64,000 nucleotides of DNA from Pogonophryne albipinna (GCA_028583405.1 CM053261.1:13510459-13574458), one strand, 5' to 3'. Numbered from the stretch's first letter, positions 51,328 through 64,000 are shown. The notes: generated from the letters alone by a model not told the origin. Made by a program: numbers and translations.

Positions 51328-53415
51328 GGTCTTTATGTACAAGGAAAAAAAATGAAGTAGAAAAGGCAAATGTACAAGAGAGTATCTTTACACTGCACTG
51401 AGGATGTTTGCTGCCGATGCCCCAGAAAAAAAAAAAAATCTAATCAGGAAACAATTTAAACTGTACACGGAGGGGGGGGGGGTGCACCTAGAGTACCATG
51501 ACCTGCCCCCACCTGCAGAGAAGGGAACCAGAAAACATCTGCAGTATTCATCATTTCCCTAGGAAACTGTCTCGTCAGAATGAGTTTGAGCATCAATGGT
51601 TAGTTTCTGAGGAGGGGGGGGGGGTGTTTTTGTTGTGAGACACTCGATTTGAAGCAATCGGTGGGAGCAGAAGGCCTCTGGACGTCAAGTCTTTGGTTCG
51701 TCGTGTTACCTTTTTTCAAGTAAAGCGCACAGCGGAGCAGCGTAGTGTTGCTGTACACTTGTTCTGGGGGGGGGGGGGGGGGGTTATGTTGAGTTCATCA
51801 CTCTGCCCTTTTGTGAGTGTTTGAACAAAACAGGCAATTCATACATTGAAGAATTTCATACAGATACGACACCCGACTCATCTCATTACAAGAGAGCTAA
51901 AAGGTATCGATAAAATATAATTTGGTCTATCATGGTCAGTAAAAGCTGGGGAAAAGAACATACAAAAATAAAGCTGAGTAACATTTCGATACATTGCACA
52001 ATATAATACTGACTGATGAACCGTTTAGTTCCTGCGGTAGAGAGCCAATACACGAGTTTGATTTCATTAAAGGGGGACAAGTTTGTTATCAGTCAGTAAA
52101 AACAAACCGAGCAAAATTCAGAGGCAGCTATAATGCCACTAAATAATACCATAAATGAAGACTAATACGATTAAAATCTATTTGCATGTGATGAGTCACC
52201 AAGCAAGTCAACACGTTCTCAATACAATGTGGTACACGCATCCAGATAATCCACACAAACCAGAATTCATAGTCTTAGAGGTTCAGGGAGGTGATATGCC
52301 AAGTGAAATTACAATTCTTCCATTACATAGCCAATGCAACCATTCTCACTTCAAAAATGATACTGAGGGAAGGAATGGATCCTCTTTCAATAAGCATGAA
52401 GTCTTCAGAGTAGGATGGATTTAATAACACAAACTGCCTCGCTGATGAAAGGAAACACATTCTCATCTCCCAGACGGACACTTAAACCCAAATGTGTGTT
52501 TAAAAGCTGGAGAACATATCACATTATTTGGTTTTTATGGCGCTTTAAAATCTGCTCAACACTACTCTGATTGTTGTCTTAAATCTGGAACACAGGAAGA
52601 ATATCAGACAGCGCACTCGGACATATTTGGGTCTGGGTATCAGCAAAGGTGGTGTACGAAATGTGTTTGGAAACTAATCCGCACACTCCGCAATCGTATT
52701 CTGAGAAATGCTCAGGGCGCCACTTCTCAAATAATTCATACCATGCTTCTAAGGGGAGGCTCAAGAAGGACGAGGTGTAATGGATAGAAAAATAATGTTA
52801 TTTTGTACACTGTTACATTATTGAAAAAGGTATCACAAAATATTTTTAAATCATATGAGGTATGAAAGTATGAAACACGCCGTGGGCTCAGACACACTTC
52901 CTGTAAATGGTTTTTTGTTCTACGTTTTGCTAGGCGATGTAGCATGATGCTAACACACTCAGGGCTCGTCTGTGAACGGATTCTTGCACACATTACACCA
53001 AAGGAAACAATGGAGCTTCTTGTCTGGACTGTGAAACATAAAAAGTTCCAAAGCCTCCAGTTGAACTTAAGTCAAACAAAAGCTACGCACACAGAATATT
53101 TGTCTTGGAATTTGAACAAATGAAATGTGCTGGTCCACAGCTTCCACACACCTGATGTATAGACGCACAAACTGACAGGTGGCTTTTGTCTAACAGCACA
53201 TTATGGTCTGTGAGATGTCTGGTTTGTAGCTCGGTATCCACAGGGGGGTACATAATACTGACTGAAGTAAGAACCTGCAGGAGAGGTACTTTCTGCACAC
53301 ACACACACACACACACACACTCAGACACACACACTCCAACAAGAGTATATTTCCAGTCCAGCCCCTGCTGCGCCCCCCTCGGTCACAGGTGTGAGTCCAG
53401 AGGAGGCTCCTGGCT
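51328..53415 (-). other. ric1 3' UTR (probable)
   Basis: Continuous non-coding sequence between the ric1 stop codon and the candidate polyadenylation signal. It includes three long G runs on the + strand near 51472, 51615 and 51766 (C runs in the transcript) and a (CA)n array at 53297-53321. No coding frame is supported. Confidence 0.5.
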
Positions 53416-56400
53416 TCATGACAGGGTGCAGTCGTAGGCCCCCTCCTCCTCCCCCTGCTCCTCCGTCTGTTCGGGGGGACAGTCCGCAGAGGGGGGACGG
53501 GGGAACCCTCCCGGGGGTTCCAGGGAGGGCAAGGCGAGGCCCAGAGGAGCCGCTACTCCTCGGATGTCCTCCGCCCGGGGCGCCGCGGCTCCTCCCGGAC
53601 CCTCGGAGCCGCCCAGCTTGGAGCTCTGGCTGGTGGGCTGGAAGGCCTCGGGCTGCACCGCCTCCACCGCCGCCTCCATCAGGTCCTGCAGCTGGGGCTG
53701 GATCAGGCTCAGGAAGGGCTTGTAGCCCAGGCTGGAGAAAGGATGAGAGTGAGGAGGGAAAGAGGTCAAAGTGGGTACATTTTCTACCATTTTTGGATTG
53801 TTCCAACACAGGGGTGTCCAAACTTTTTTCACCGAGGGCCACATACAGAAAAATATATGAAGGGCTGGGCCGCTCACTAGAGGTGAGGATTATTGCCTCT
53901 TAAGTTCAGTTATAAGTTGGAAAAATCTATCCAATGTAGGTCAATGATTCTTGATACTGCTAGAAACACAACAGCCTTCATCACAGCTCTCCACAGGGTT
54001 TACTTGATTTAGTTTGCAGCTCATGCCTTAAAACAGAAGCTTCAGATTGCTTATAAAAAGATTTGATATGCAACTAAGTGATTGGGCTTTTTAAATGAAC
54101 TAAGATTAGTTTGAAAATGTTTCCAACTTTTATTTATTTGAAAAATGGGTACAAATGAATACTGTGATATATATTTATGATGAATTTGCCCTCATTTTGT
54201 TTTATACACGCCACTGTCATTGTTAAGACAAGAAAACTATATACAAGTCTCACAACAGGAAATGTGCACTGTTCTGGTTGTATCTATTTTTGTTATGTTT
54301 TAAGATTTCCTATACATTGCATTGTTGGATGTTTGACTTTGGTCAACCTCTGTCGTTTTAAAATGTGCTCCGTAAAGAAACTAAGCTTGAATCTCACATC
54401 ACAAATATCCAGAGTGTTAAAATACTTATTCCATGTTTGTGTTCACAGCTGCCTTAACCAATGCTGTAGAGTTCATCACATAATGGCTACTAATCACTTA
54501 TATTCTGATTCCAAAAATGATGCTTTCTATGTAAAAGTACCTATTTCATTACACTTCAAAGTTACACCCACCAGTTAGTGGACACCCACGAGTCGATAGC
54601 CAATAGGCCGTTTCGGATGCTCTGCACAGTTTCCTGGGGGACCTCGGGGCTGTCCAGGAAGCAGATCACCTGCTTTATGACGTTGGCATCCCGCAGGATC
54701 AAACCAATCACCACACACCACTCCAGACAGCCCGCCTCCATGAACACATGAAGGAGATACCTGAAGGGGAAGAGAGGCACCGCTGTCAAATACAGGCTTA
54801 TGATTTACATTGGATCAAACCCAACTGCAGAGGGACCATGGGGGGAGAGTTAGTGGTGTTTAGGGTCTCACCTGAGCTGCACCTGTGACTTGTGCGGGCC
54901 TTTGTTAGCCAGCTCCATGGAGATGTGCTCCAACTCGGCCTGACTGAGACTCAGAGTGGACGAGTTCTCATCAACCATCATCCAATCACCATCCACCACC
55001 GAGCTGGTCTCCGTCAGGTCTGTGGCCGAGCCCACGCTGTACTCCTCCACTAGAGGGGAGAGAAAGAGAAGGATTAAGAGAGGAAATAGGGATTCATTTA
55101 AATACTTCTCCTGTTAGTAACTGTTGTTTACCTTTGTTGGTGAGCAGAGACAGGATGGCGTCGTGTGTCTGTGGAGAGTGTTGGTTGGAGTGGGCGGAGG
55201 AGGCTGTGTCCATGTCCTTGGCTCTGTCCTCCAGCCTGTCCAGCCAGCTGTGGCTGGTGTTGTCCACCTGAAGGGGCCCCGTGTCCATGTCGCTGTTCAG
55301 CAGACTGTCAGCCGACTGAGACTTCAACAGCCGAGTGCTCAGCGCTTAGGAAACAACAAAAACACAACTTGAAATATTAGGATAGAGCTGAGAGTATTGC
55401 TAACTGGGGAAGCAGAGGGCCAACTTTGGTTCATGTTAAAGGTCACCTATTATGCTAAACCCACTTTTATACATACACATGTGTGTGAAGACATTCTGAA
55501 CGTTTCAGGAACAAAGATTCATTCCCTTCTCTCAAAATCCTGTCTGAAAGTGAGCTGATCAGATTTTGGCCACTTTATGATGTCATAATGTTTTTTTGGG
55601 TTGTGTAACTATTAGCCAATAACCGACCAAGGTAAACCCCCCCCCCCCCACCTTATCACCTGAATCTCCTCCGAACGCAACATTGTGTTCTTTTTAACCA
55701 AATATCTCTCAGAGGGGCGTGGGGAGGGGTTCCTTATTTTCATCTAAAGTAACAGACACAGAATCAGCACTTTGGAAACAGGGCTGAAACAGAGGGGATT
55801 ATGGGATGCTGCAATGATCTGTTTGGTGTTTTGACCCAACACTTCAGAGACATGTTTTGTATATAACCGATAACTATAATATATTGATGAAAAAGACTAT
55901 AATAGGGGACCTTTAGCAAAATGTAAAAACTGTCAAGTTTCCCCAGACAACTCCTGTGTTGCCTCGATCGTGTCTCGCTCACCTGGGCGACAGCGTCCGT
56001 TCTTCAGAGGCGAGCTGATGCTTCCCACGGGGATAACAGGGAAGGGCCAGAGGAAGTCCTTATGGAGTCGCTTCAACGCAGACACGAAGTCCTCGACCCG
56101 GGCCACGCGGTTCCGTTCCCGACACAACCAGCCGATGAGTTCGAAGCCCAGCTGTGCGGAGAAGCATCCCAGGTCTCGGAGGCGGACCTGCTCCAGGAGG
56201 TGGCGGGCGTGACGCCACAGCATCAGGTCGATGTACATGTTCTCCGCACAGTCCACCTCCCGACTGACAGGAAGAAGGAGAGGAAGAATTTAGATGTTGC
56301 TGTGAGGACATTTTGAAGAAAACATACCCTGTGTCTATAGTCTGTCCCTACCCTTTAGCCGAGGGCATACTGAAGGTCTTCTGCAGGTTGAACTTCCCCG

Positions 56401-59400
56401 TAGCGATGGGGTCCGCTGACTGCGTCAAACTGATGCTGCGATTTCTGAAGAACTCAAAACCGCCACTTGAGCTGCTGGGTTCCTAAACACAGAGACACAC
56501 AGTTCAACTTTCATGTTAAAGTGTAATGTGTTTCAGACTAGCTTGATCAAGGACAGATTACTCCCAACTAAATTGATGCTTGTTCTGCACTTCTGTGAGT
56601 TGCCTCTTTATGTTGAATTGTTATAAAATGTCATTTACTCACTTTGATCGTCTGCTTTTTGAATAGTTGTTAGTATTTAAAACATCAGGAATGAATACAT
56701 TGATACTTGTTTTAAAGCAGGAATCGACATGGCAAATGGATAGGAATTAAATGACATATTTTATACCATATTATTCCACTTTCTTCAGGTTTTGTGGATT
56801 AGGGAAAACAATAAGGTGGCATTTTCAATGTTGATGAATAAAAACACAATTGAGATAAAAAATGTTGGACAGATTCCAACAGATTGCTGACTGATTTCTA
56901 TAGAGCTAGTCAAAGAAAAGTGTCAAACAAAGGAAATAAATGTTTGTAGAGATTATTGAAAGTTCTCTACCTGAGTGGTGGGTGTTGGGGGAGGAGTATC
57001 CATCTCCCCAGATCCGATGGCTTTGAGGAATCGGATCATGTGCCGGCAGAGGTCCCACTTGCCCTGCTCGAGTGCCGTGTTGAAGAGTAAAGTGGCGTGT
57101 TGTCTGCTCACTGCTGGAACCTCCATGTTCTTCACAGAGAGAGAAGGAGCAGAAATGGAGACAGATGGAGACTGAGCTTTCTTTGATAGCATGACACCCT
57201 GAACAGTTTTAAGTCAGGTATCACAATGAATTAATTTGTGCTCACACTAGAAATTAGACTTTTTTATAGTTATTAATAGGCTAAATAGGCAAAAGATGTC
57301 TGATCATCGCTGCATTATGCTCTGAACAGCTAACTGATCATGAACATGTAGTGTCATCATCTCTCTACCTGCAGTATAATCAGATAGGAGGCTGCTGTGT
57401 CCAGGTCTTGGGCCATGAGACACTCCTCAAACAGATCTTTGGGGTTTCCCACGGCGGCAAACAGGTAGTTCCACAGGGCGTACTCCGTCTTCCTGGCACA
57501 GTGGACGATGGTCTGGAGGAAGAGGGGGAACTCGGTGATGAACTTGGCCACGGTGGGCAGCAGAGGGTCAGGGATGGGCTCCCGCGACGTGGCCTCTTCC
57601 TCCAGCACCACGTGCACCATCAGCTCCATGACGTGGGGGAAGTAGGGCAGGGAGGCACAGGACTGAGCCAGCATCAAAGCCTGTGGTAGAGAGGACGTTA
57701 AGTCATGGAATAAAACACTTCCAAATAAGTGGCTCAGGGACGTTATGTCTTTCCTCAAACTGGAAAAGATGAAATCATCTCTGAGGCGATTCCTGTACGT
57801 CTTACACTAAGTGGCAGCCCTTCTTCAAATGTTGTCCATTTTTGTCTAATGGAGACACCGTCCCTCATCTGTTTCCTTTTATTTGTATGCTTTTTTATCT
57901 GTCAGTTTGCTCATTACTCTCTCCCTTTTTGGTTTACTGGTTTGTTTTGGTTATGAATGTGTGTTTGAATTTTGTATGACTTCAAGAGAAGAACAAACAG
58001 GGAACAAATTCAAAAGCATAGCTCTTCAGTCGATGTACAATAGAAGTTAAAACTATGACGATCACTGGTTGTTTTTATTCTGTAACTGTGGTTACCATTG
58101 ATGTACCAAAATGGCTTTTCTCTAAACAAAAAATCGAATTGTTTTAAAGTAATGGAAAAGAGTCTATGTACTTTGTAGGAGTGCAAACAAGCAAAGCCTC
58201 ATCATGTAATGGAACTGTTTTAGAATGCGTAAGTACACTCATGTTGATTTCTCCCTAAGTATGGCGGCTCCTCGTACCTGTTCACCCAGGTTGCGCACCA
58301 GCAGCTGCCTCAGGATGTGGTGGAGGTAGATCTGGGACGTCCTCTCCACGGTGCAGTAGGGGAACAGCGCCTCCAGCAGCTCAGAGGGGCCCTGCAGCCC
58401 GTCGTAGAGCACCGTCTCGTTGGAGGCCCCCAGCACCAGGGCGTCCTCGAACAGCACGGCCAGAGGGTAGATGTTGATGTGGAAGGGCAGCATGATGCGT
58501 CTGGAGAGGAAGGAGTGGGGCTTGCGGTGGTCTCGGGGAAACAGAGGCAGCCACACCTTCATGCCCGCCTCGCCGCAGGACAACCACAGGGCCTCCAGCA
58601 GGTGGCGCTTCTTCCTGTTGGAGCGACAGGTGGTCCACACGTTCTCCACACACTGGGCCAGCACCACGGGAGGACAAAATTGTAGCTAGGGGAGAAGGAA
58701 AGGGATTCATTAACACAACCTAGACTTAATATGCTGCTCCTGGGGACAACAAATCTAACCTAATCTAAACTTGTATAACACCCTTTTTTGGGTGCAGGTT
58801 GTGTTATGTTTCTATTGACAAGATGTGCGAAGTTGCTTAAGGTTTTAAGACCACTGACATTAAAGATTATAACTAATCCCAACAGTGTCTTTTATAGGAC
58901 AAACCTCTGGTTACTGATTTACCATCACTGGCACTTTAGTCTGCTTTAGAATGCTTGAACAATATTTAACATAAGCATTAAGCCAGTGACACCAAAGGCT
59001 ACAGATCTGATAAAAATAGCCCGTAAGAAAAAGTTATCAGGGCCAGCATCAACATCCCCTGCCATCAACTACTGAACGTTGAATGCATCTGTGGTATAAG
59101 CTAGCACAGGAAACGAATATGAACACCAGTGATTTGTAAGCAACATTTCCCCAGTCAGTTAGGAGGCTAGCAAATAAATAAATAATGTAAAACTCAAACA
59201 GGCTGTCTCAGTATTGGTTAATTGTTCCCCCTGCATGTTTTTGTAGCATTTCAAAGGAAAAAACGACTTAAAAGGTCACCCATTATGCAAGGTCCACTTT
59301 TTCATGTATTTTATACATCAACATGTGTCCCCTCTGAGTAAAGAGATTCTGGAAGTTTCAGGAAAAAAGACCCCCTCTCTTTTTGTCCTGATCCATTTAT

Positions 59401-62400
59401 ATAAAATCCTGTCTGAAAATGAGCTGATCAGATTTTGGCCACTTTGTGATGTCATAATATTGTTTTGGCTTGTGTAACCATTAGCCAATAACCAACCAAG
59501 GTAACCCCGTCCACCTTATTACCTGAATCTCCTCCTAGAGCACCATTTTTTTTTATTAGACCAAATATCTCTCAGAGGGGCGTGGGGAGGGGCTCCTTAT
59601 TTTCATCTAAAGTAACAGACAGAGAATCAGCACTTTTGAAACAGAGGGGATTATGGGATGCTACAATGCATGATCTGTTTGGTATTTCGATCCAAACACT
59701 TCAGAGTAGGCCCGTCACGATAATTAATTTTGTTGGACGATACATTTTCCCGGAAATTATTGCGATAAACGATAATATTGTCGGCACCGCTGTAAGACCA
59801 TTTTAGACCACTGATATAATGATAATATATAATAATAATTAAAGTACATCCTTTTTTATTGAACATTCAACATTGCAAATTAAATGTGAAATAATATTTA
59901 AATATATAAATGATATATAATAAATAAAACAAATTATAATTTTCTTTTTTTATAAATCGCACACAACCAAAACAATAAATGAAATAGACTCAGGCTGGAA
60001 AACAGAGCTCCCTTGTGGCCAACAATTGCATTTGTGAAAATGCAGTAGTAAAATAGTCGGGATGGTGGAGGCTCTCCATCTCCAGCTGCCGTGTTTGCTC
60101 CCAGCTGGGAAAACGGAATGGGGTGGTTGTGTTTCAGGTGCAGTTTAAGGTTGGTCGTATTGCTAGCTTTTGTTGCTACCTTTTTAAAACGAATGCGACA
60201 CACCGTCCGGCTCATTCAAGTCCGTAGGTTCGCCTTGTTGATTTGGCTTAAATCCAAAATATTCCCACACCGGGGATGTGGAATTAGGTTTTGCGACAAA
60301 TTCCATTTCACTTCAAATTCCCCTCGAGTAAGGCACACGTTGTCTCCTGCTTGTCTCTATATTATTCATTTGGCTGCTACACTGTTGCATGCGGAGTGTC
60401 CTGACCTGGCTGTGTGTGAGCCCCGCCCCTCACAGCGCACCGGGCCCGCAGCCACAGCACGCCTGGCCGGTAGAGTGGCCCGCAGCCACAGCACGCCTGG
60501 CCGGTAGAGTGGCCCGCAGCCACAGCACGCCTGGCCGGTAGAGTGGCCCGCAGCCACAGCACGCCTGGCCGGTAGAGTGGCCCGCAGCCACAGCGCGTCT
60601 GGCCGGTCACATCATTATGTAAACAAACACGCATGTAAACGGCAATTTATCGAGGTCAGAAAAGTTATCGAGTTCATTTTTATTTATCGTACAATAAGTC
60701 AATTAATTGCTTATCGCGACAGGCCTACTTCAGAGACATGTTTTGTATATAACTGAGAAATATGATATATTGATGAAAAATAGTATGATAGGGGACCTTT
60801 AAAGTAAAACTGGAGACAATGCATTGGTTATTGTTGGGACTCACCAGCTTCTTGGAGTTGGCAGGCGTCTCCTTCTCCCGTACCTGCGGCCCTGAGCGGT
60901 CCCTCTGCAGCATGATCAGCTGGCCAGCCAGGTTCAACATGATGCTCTCTGCCATGCAGGCCTGAGATGGACACACACACACACATATGTTAAACATGAA
61001 GGTACTTGCACCTTTAGAGGCAGTATATATCAGAAAGTGTGTGTAGCTTTCTTACCTGCTGCGGGGCTTTCAATGTGATGCCGGTCTCTGTGCGCACAGA
61101 GGTGAGTGTGACGGAGACCACCAGGGCGGGGTGAGGGATGTAGCGAGACATCGACACCTCCTGCAACAACTCCACACTGGCTGTCGGGTGTGGACTGAAA
61201 CAGGAAATAAAGGTGAACATTATTAAAGGCAGAATCATATCTTCCAGGTAAACCACTAAAGCGCCAAAAAATCGTAACGCAAAGAAATGCAGGGCTTTCT
61301 GTATCCGAGGGAACAGCATTCGACTGCCAAACAGAATCTCATTTTCTTTAAACGTCAATGCAGTCAATGTTGACAGACAACTTGATGTTGCTCACTTTAA
61401 TGTTTTGTTCAGGAAGGTTCCCTGATTTAATGAATCGCTTGTATCTGACTTGAAATAAATGTCATTAAAAATAAGGAAGTAAGCAGGAATCCTTACAGAT
61501 CTGGCAACCTTTAAAGGTTATGAAGACCGCCAAATACTTCATTAAAAGCAATGTATAATCTCAACAGACATAATGCTGAGGAACACTTCTGTCGTGTCGA
61601 GTAAATAGCTTTTACTAAATGCCTCTTTTCCCAAGGGGAAATGTGGCAGAGGAACATATTACCTAACAATATTCTGACTACTGGTGCTGGATTTCCCCTC
61701 AGGGATTATTAAAAGTTGATTTTACTCTTGATCTTAATCTTTAAAGGAAATCTAGTTTATTTAGACCATTTTAGCCAATTCTTACATTGAAAGAGCCAAC
61801 ACATAGAATATAGTGGGAAAAGGTTTCAAAGGATACAAATGACTGAGATTTGCCCGGGAAAATATTATTTATAGTATATTTAATTAACATATGGTTTTCC
61901 TAGCCAGAGTCAGAAATGTGACAGTGGGAGCTATGCTAGTTCTGAATGTAAGACTGAAGGTGTGATGTGTACCTGTCGTTCCTCCGCTCCAGGCTGTAGA
62001 GGCAGATGGAGCAGTCGGCTCTGAACAGGATGACCATGTCTCTGAAGACGTTCAGCAGCAGAGTGTCTGACTGCAGCTTAGTGACGGATGCAAAGGCGTT
62101 GTCCAGGTTTGCTGAGCGCTGATAGAGCCTCAACTAGAATCACCAGAAGGAAACGTCAGAACCTGACTTACACAACTGGAATCTAGATAAACAGAAAGGG
62201 GAATTTAAGAGAAAATAAAGGTGGTGCTTCAGTCTCACCTGCTCTTGCTGGTCTATATAATTGTAACAGGCCACCACCACAAAGTCCTTCCACCAAGCCA
62301 GCCCTCCTGTCACCGTCATGTTCTGCTCCTACACACACATGCAAACACACGGTTTTTTATTTGAGCATGAAACACAACTGGCAATATTTTCAAACTTAAC

Positions 62401-63926
62401 AAACCTAAGATTCCCAACAAGATGCTTAAATTATGTTTTGAAAGCTAGATCATAATACAGAAGATAACGACCATCATGTTTAATCTGGACAAAATCTAAA
62501 AAAGAATAGAGAATATTTTAAATAAATCTAGAAAATATGTAATTTAACTTGGCCTACAAATGTCACATACCTGAGTGATGTTTCCAAACAGCTTCCATTT
62601 CCTGGTGAATAAGGAGTAGTGTGCAAAGCCCCGCCTCCCTGCTACAGCCATGCACTGGCCTGCTGTGTCTATGGCTGCAAACTGCACACACACACACACA
62701 CAAGTCAATAAGGCAAACAATAACATGTAATGTATTGACAGAGCATACAAACACTCACAAACACAATAAACAAAAACAGTTTTAATCGTATTAGCTACTG
62801 ATATAGTAGCTCAGTCAGGTTTGTTTGTAAAGCTATCTATCATACAACATGTGCTTTATAGGCTTTTCTAATTCAGCTTATATACACAACCTTGTGAAGG
62901 CAGTATGATTAGTGTACTTTGTAAATAATACTGCTTTGTGTACACAGGACTATAGCAGCTTCTGAGTCTGAGCACACATGGGAGAAATGATGACTGTGAC
63001 TAATGTTCGAGGAACCAGACCGGACCGGATCATTTCAAAGATGATTTCATATGTTTTTTTGTATGATTCACAACCTTCCTGACACTTGACCTAATGAAGC
63101 AGGAAGCATAACACACATTTGGATACTTACCCTTATAGGCCAGTTGCTCTCTAGGTATGTGCTGTGAATCTGGAGGAAGACAAAAAATGATGAATAAAAG
63201 ATAGCAAATCATACCTTATATGCATTAAACAATACACATAGATGCAAATCTGCCCTTATTGAATACATAACTACCAAGCATATGCAGTTGCTCTCAGTGC
63301 ATCATGGTTTTCATTGGTTGCAACTCAAGTCATACTGAAATATACAGACAACTATTTTGATAAATCATGTAAAAGTCTAGCTTGAATGCCCCATATTAGA
63401 TGATTCCTGCTTTTCATATGAGAAGCATGTAGCATTTACTTGCACTACATTATATAATTGAATACTTTGGGGTTTATGAGCTGTGAAATTGTGATAGGTA
63501 TTTATTGTCTGCTGTAATGATAAAACTATGAATCAATTGTAAAAAAACAAAAATGGGCATATCCACTAATAATGATCACAACTCTTAAAGCCTCTGTTGC
63601 TGATCGTACAGGATGGCCTGAGGCTGCAGTCAAATATAATATGTCCCAAGAAATATTTCAAAACTCTGAACCTGTGAAATAAATCTCCCAAAAGCAGGTG
63701 TGATGATCCTTACCTGGACCACGTGCCAGTGCTTGTGTCCCAGTAAAGTGCTGAGTCCCTGAGAGAGAGAGGAGTCTGGGTTGGGGGGGTGGTGCAGCGG
63801 GCTGCCGTCGTGCGGGTGTACGTGTGTGTGTGGGTGTGTGTCAGAGGGGTTGTTGACCTGCGACGGGTCACCACAGGTCAGGTAGAGGCGGTCCTCCCCC
63901 TGCAGCAACACCTGCTCCTGGTTACT
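53416..63926 (-). CDS. ric1: RAB6A-GEF complex partner protein 1 (RIC1), C-terminal 1041 residues
   Basis: Sixteen exons on the minus strand, 5' to 3': 63926-63714, 63169-63131, 62681-62571, 62328-62239, 62133-61973, 61194-61056, 60961-60845, 58685-58278, 57680-57369, 57198-56971, 56482-56352, 56263-55983, 55344-55132, 55049-54872, 54760-54572, 53731-53416 (TGA). They sum to 3126 nt in phase. RIC1 with RGP1 is the guanine-nucleotide exchange factor for RAB6A at the Golgi, needed for retrograde endosome-to-Golgi traffic and collagen secretion. The first exons give the end of the WD40-type region ([40 protein letters not shown]). The middle exons are the RIC1 domain ([60 protein letters not shown]). 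The C-terminus is Glu/Pro-rich and ends YDCTLS. About 380 N-terminal residues lie beyond the right edge. Identity is secure. Confidence 0.95.
53809..53900. mobile_element. hAT-like left end fragment
   Basis: CAGGGGTGTCCAAACTTTTT followed by CACCGAGGGCCACATACAG is a standard hAT/Charlie-like terminus. No matching right end (expected AAGTTTGGACACCCCTG) is present before the next ric1 exon at 54572, so the element is truncated or decayed. Confidence 0.6.
55345..55982. other. ric1 intron between exons 55983-56263 and 55132-55344
   Basis: Minus-strand donor GTGAGC and acceptor TTCCTAAG. Most of the intron is MITE copy 1 (55438-55914). Confidence 0.75.
55438..55914. mobile_element. MITE copy 1 (AAAGGTCACCTATTAT family), uninterrupted
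   Basis: The left end AAAGGTCACCTATTAT and the right end (reverse complement) AAAGGTCCCCTATTAT form terminal inverted repeats. It is 477 bp and without ORF. Closely similar over its whole length to copy 2 at 59271-60800 (for example CAAATATCTCTCAGAGGGGC and GAGGGGATTATGGGATGCT). Superfamily uncertain. Confidence 0.85.
56483..56970. other. ric1 intron, no recognised content
   Basis: Minus-strand donor GTAGAG, acceptor TGTTTAG. AT-rich, nothing recognisable. Confidence 0.7.
57681..58277. other. ric1 intron, no recognised content
   Basis: Minus-strand donor GTACGA, acceptor CTACCACAG. T-rich strings near 57860-57960; no repeat or ORF is supported. Confidence 0.7.
59707..60727. mobile_element. 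hAT element nested in MITE copy 2, exact 8-bp target duplication
   Basis: Termini TAGGCCCGTCACGATAA and (reverse complement) TAGGCCTGTCGCGATAA differ at two positions. CTTCAGAG flanks both sides (59699-59706 and 60728-60735). Length 1021 bp. On the minus strand near 60120-60215 a frame [20 protein letters not shown] followed by LHLKHNHP is a remnant BED-type zinc finger. A 34-bp minisatellite occupies 60445-60607. No intact transposase, so non-autonomous. Confidence 0.93.
60445..60607. repeat. 34-bp GC-rich minisatellite, about 4.8 copies
   Basis: Unit CCCGCAGCCACAGCACGCCT plus GGCCGGTAGAGTGG, starting at 60445, 60479, 60513, 60547 and 60581 (last partial, with CGCGTCT variation). Located inside the nested hAT element. 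Confidence 0.95.
61195..61972. other. ric1 intron, no recognised content
   Basis: Minus-strand donor GTACAC, acceptor TGTTTCAG. No repeat or ORF recognised. Confidence 0.7.
62682..63130. other. ric1 intron with short (CA)n at its acceptor end
   Basis: Minus-strand donor GTAAGT at 63130-63125; the acceptor is preceded by a (TG)n run on the minus strand (62685-62701). Otherwise featureless. Confidence 0.7.
63170..63713. other. ric1 intron, no recognised content
   Basis: Minus-strand donor GTAAGG, acceptor CCTCCAG. AT-rich, nothing recognisable. Confidence 0.7.
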
Positions 63927-64000
63927 CTATACGGCCGAGAGGAGCAAATAAAGCATTAGTATATGAAGTGTGTGTATGTGTGTACAAATATGACAATGTA

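Larger units (their letters stand above)
59271..60800. mobile_element. MITE copy 2, interrupted by a hAT insertion
   Basis: The left half is 59271-59706 and the right half 60728-60800. The left end AAAGGTCACCCATTATGC and right end GGGGACCTTT match copy 1 at 55438-55914. The interruption falls exactly at the CTTCAGAG that copy 1 has only once. Confidence 0.88.
58686..60844. other. ric1 intron carrying nested transposons
   Basis: Minus-strand donor GTGAGT, acceptor CCCCTAG. 58686-59270 is plain sequence; 59271-60800 is MITE copy 2 with a hAT inserted in it. Confidence 0.8.

Noticed and set aside
53321..53903. Long Pro/Gly-rich frames overlapping the last ric1 exon
   Set aside because: Shadows of the GC-rich C-terminal ric1 exon in other frames; no splice or homology support.
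57351..58685. Plus-strand frames opposite ric1 exons (for example 58317-58685)
   Set aside because: Antisense shadows of well-supported exons.

Overview
The window is vertebrate nuclear DNA, almost certainly from a ray-finned (teleost) fish. It has multi-exon genes with GT-AG introns, many short introns, teleost-type hAT elements, MITEs and LINE tails, and abundant (CA)n and (TA)n microsatellites. There is no bacterial operon, phage or CRISPR content. Four conserved genes were read exon by exon, and every exon junction was checked for phase.

Left to right: (1) 1347-4187 (+) holds the last nine visible exons of uhrf2, from the SRA domain to the RING finger; the 5' part lies off the left edge. 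(2) 11039-14252 (-) is a complete ornithine decarboxylase antizyme gene, oaz1-like, with an intact programmed +1 frameshift site and its 3' pseudoknot. (3) 17207-47566 (+) is a complete 15-exon ermp1 gene (ER metallopeptidase, M28 family, 888 codons), transcribed divergently from the antizyme; most transposon insertions lie in its introns. (4) 53416-63926 (-) holds the last 16 exons (1041 codons) of ric1, the RAB6A exchange-factor subunit, converging tail to tail on ermp1; its N-terminal WD40 part lies off the right edge.

The uhrf2-ermp1-ric1 set matches human 9p24.1 as I recall it. The antizyme between uhrf2 and ermp1 is not expected from the human map. Human OAZ1 is on 19p13.3, the paralogous region that carries UHRF1, so this copy may be an ohnolog kept in fish. 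That is an inference to test.

The accessory layer is rich. Four DNA transposons have exact 8-bp target duplications (23761-25313, 34821-36715, 45165-45784, 59707-60727). One of them sits inside a MITE whose second copy elsewhere in the same gene preserves the empty site. A decayed but nearly full LINE with two ORFs lies in ermp1 intron 6 (about 27840-32190). A two-unit TIR element contains a LINE tail. The block at 43080-43640 is GC-rich and could not be classified. The genes are ordinary housekeeping genes (chromatin reader/ubiquitin ligase, polyamine control, ER peptidase, Golgi traffic) and do not form a pathway together.
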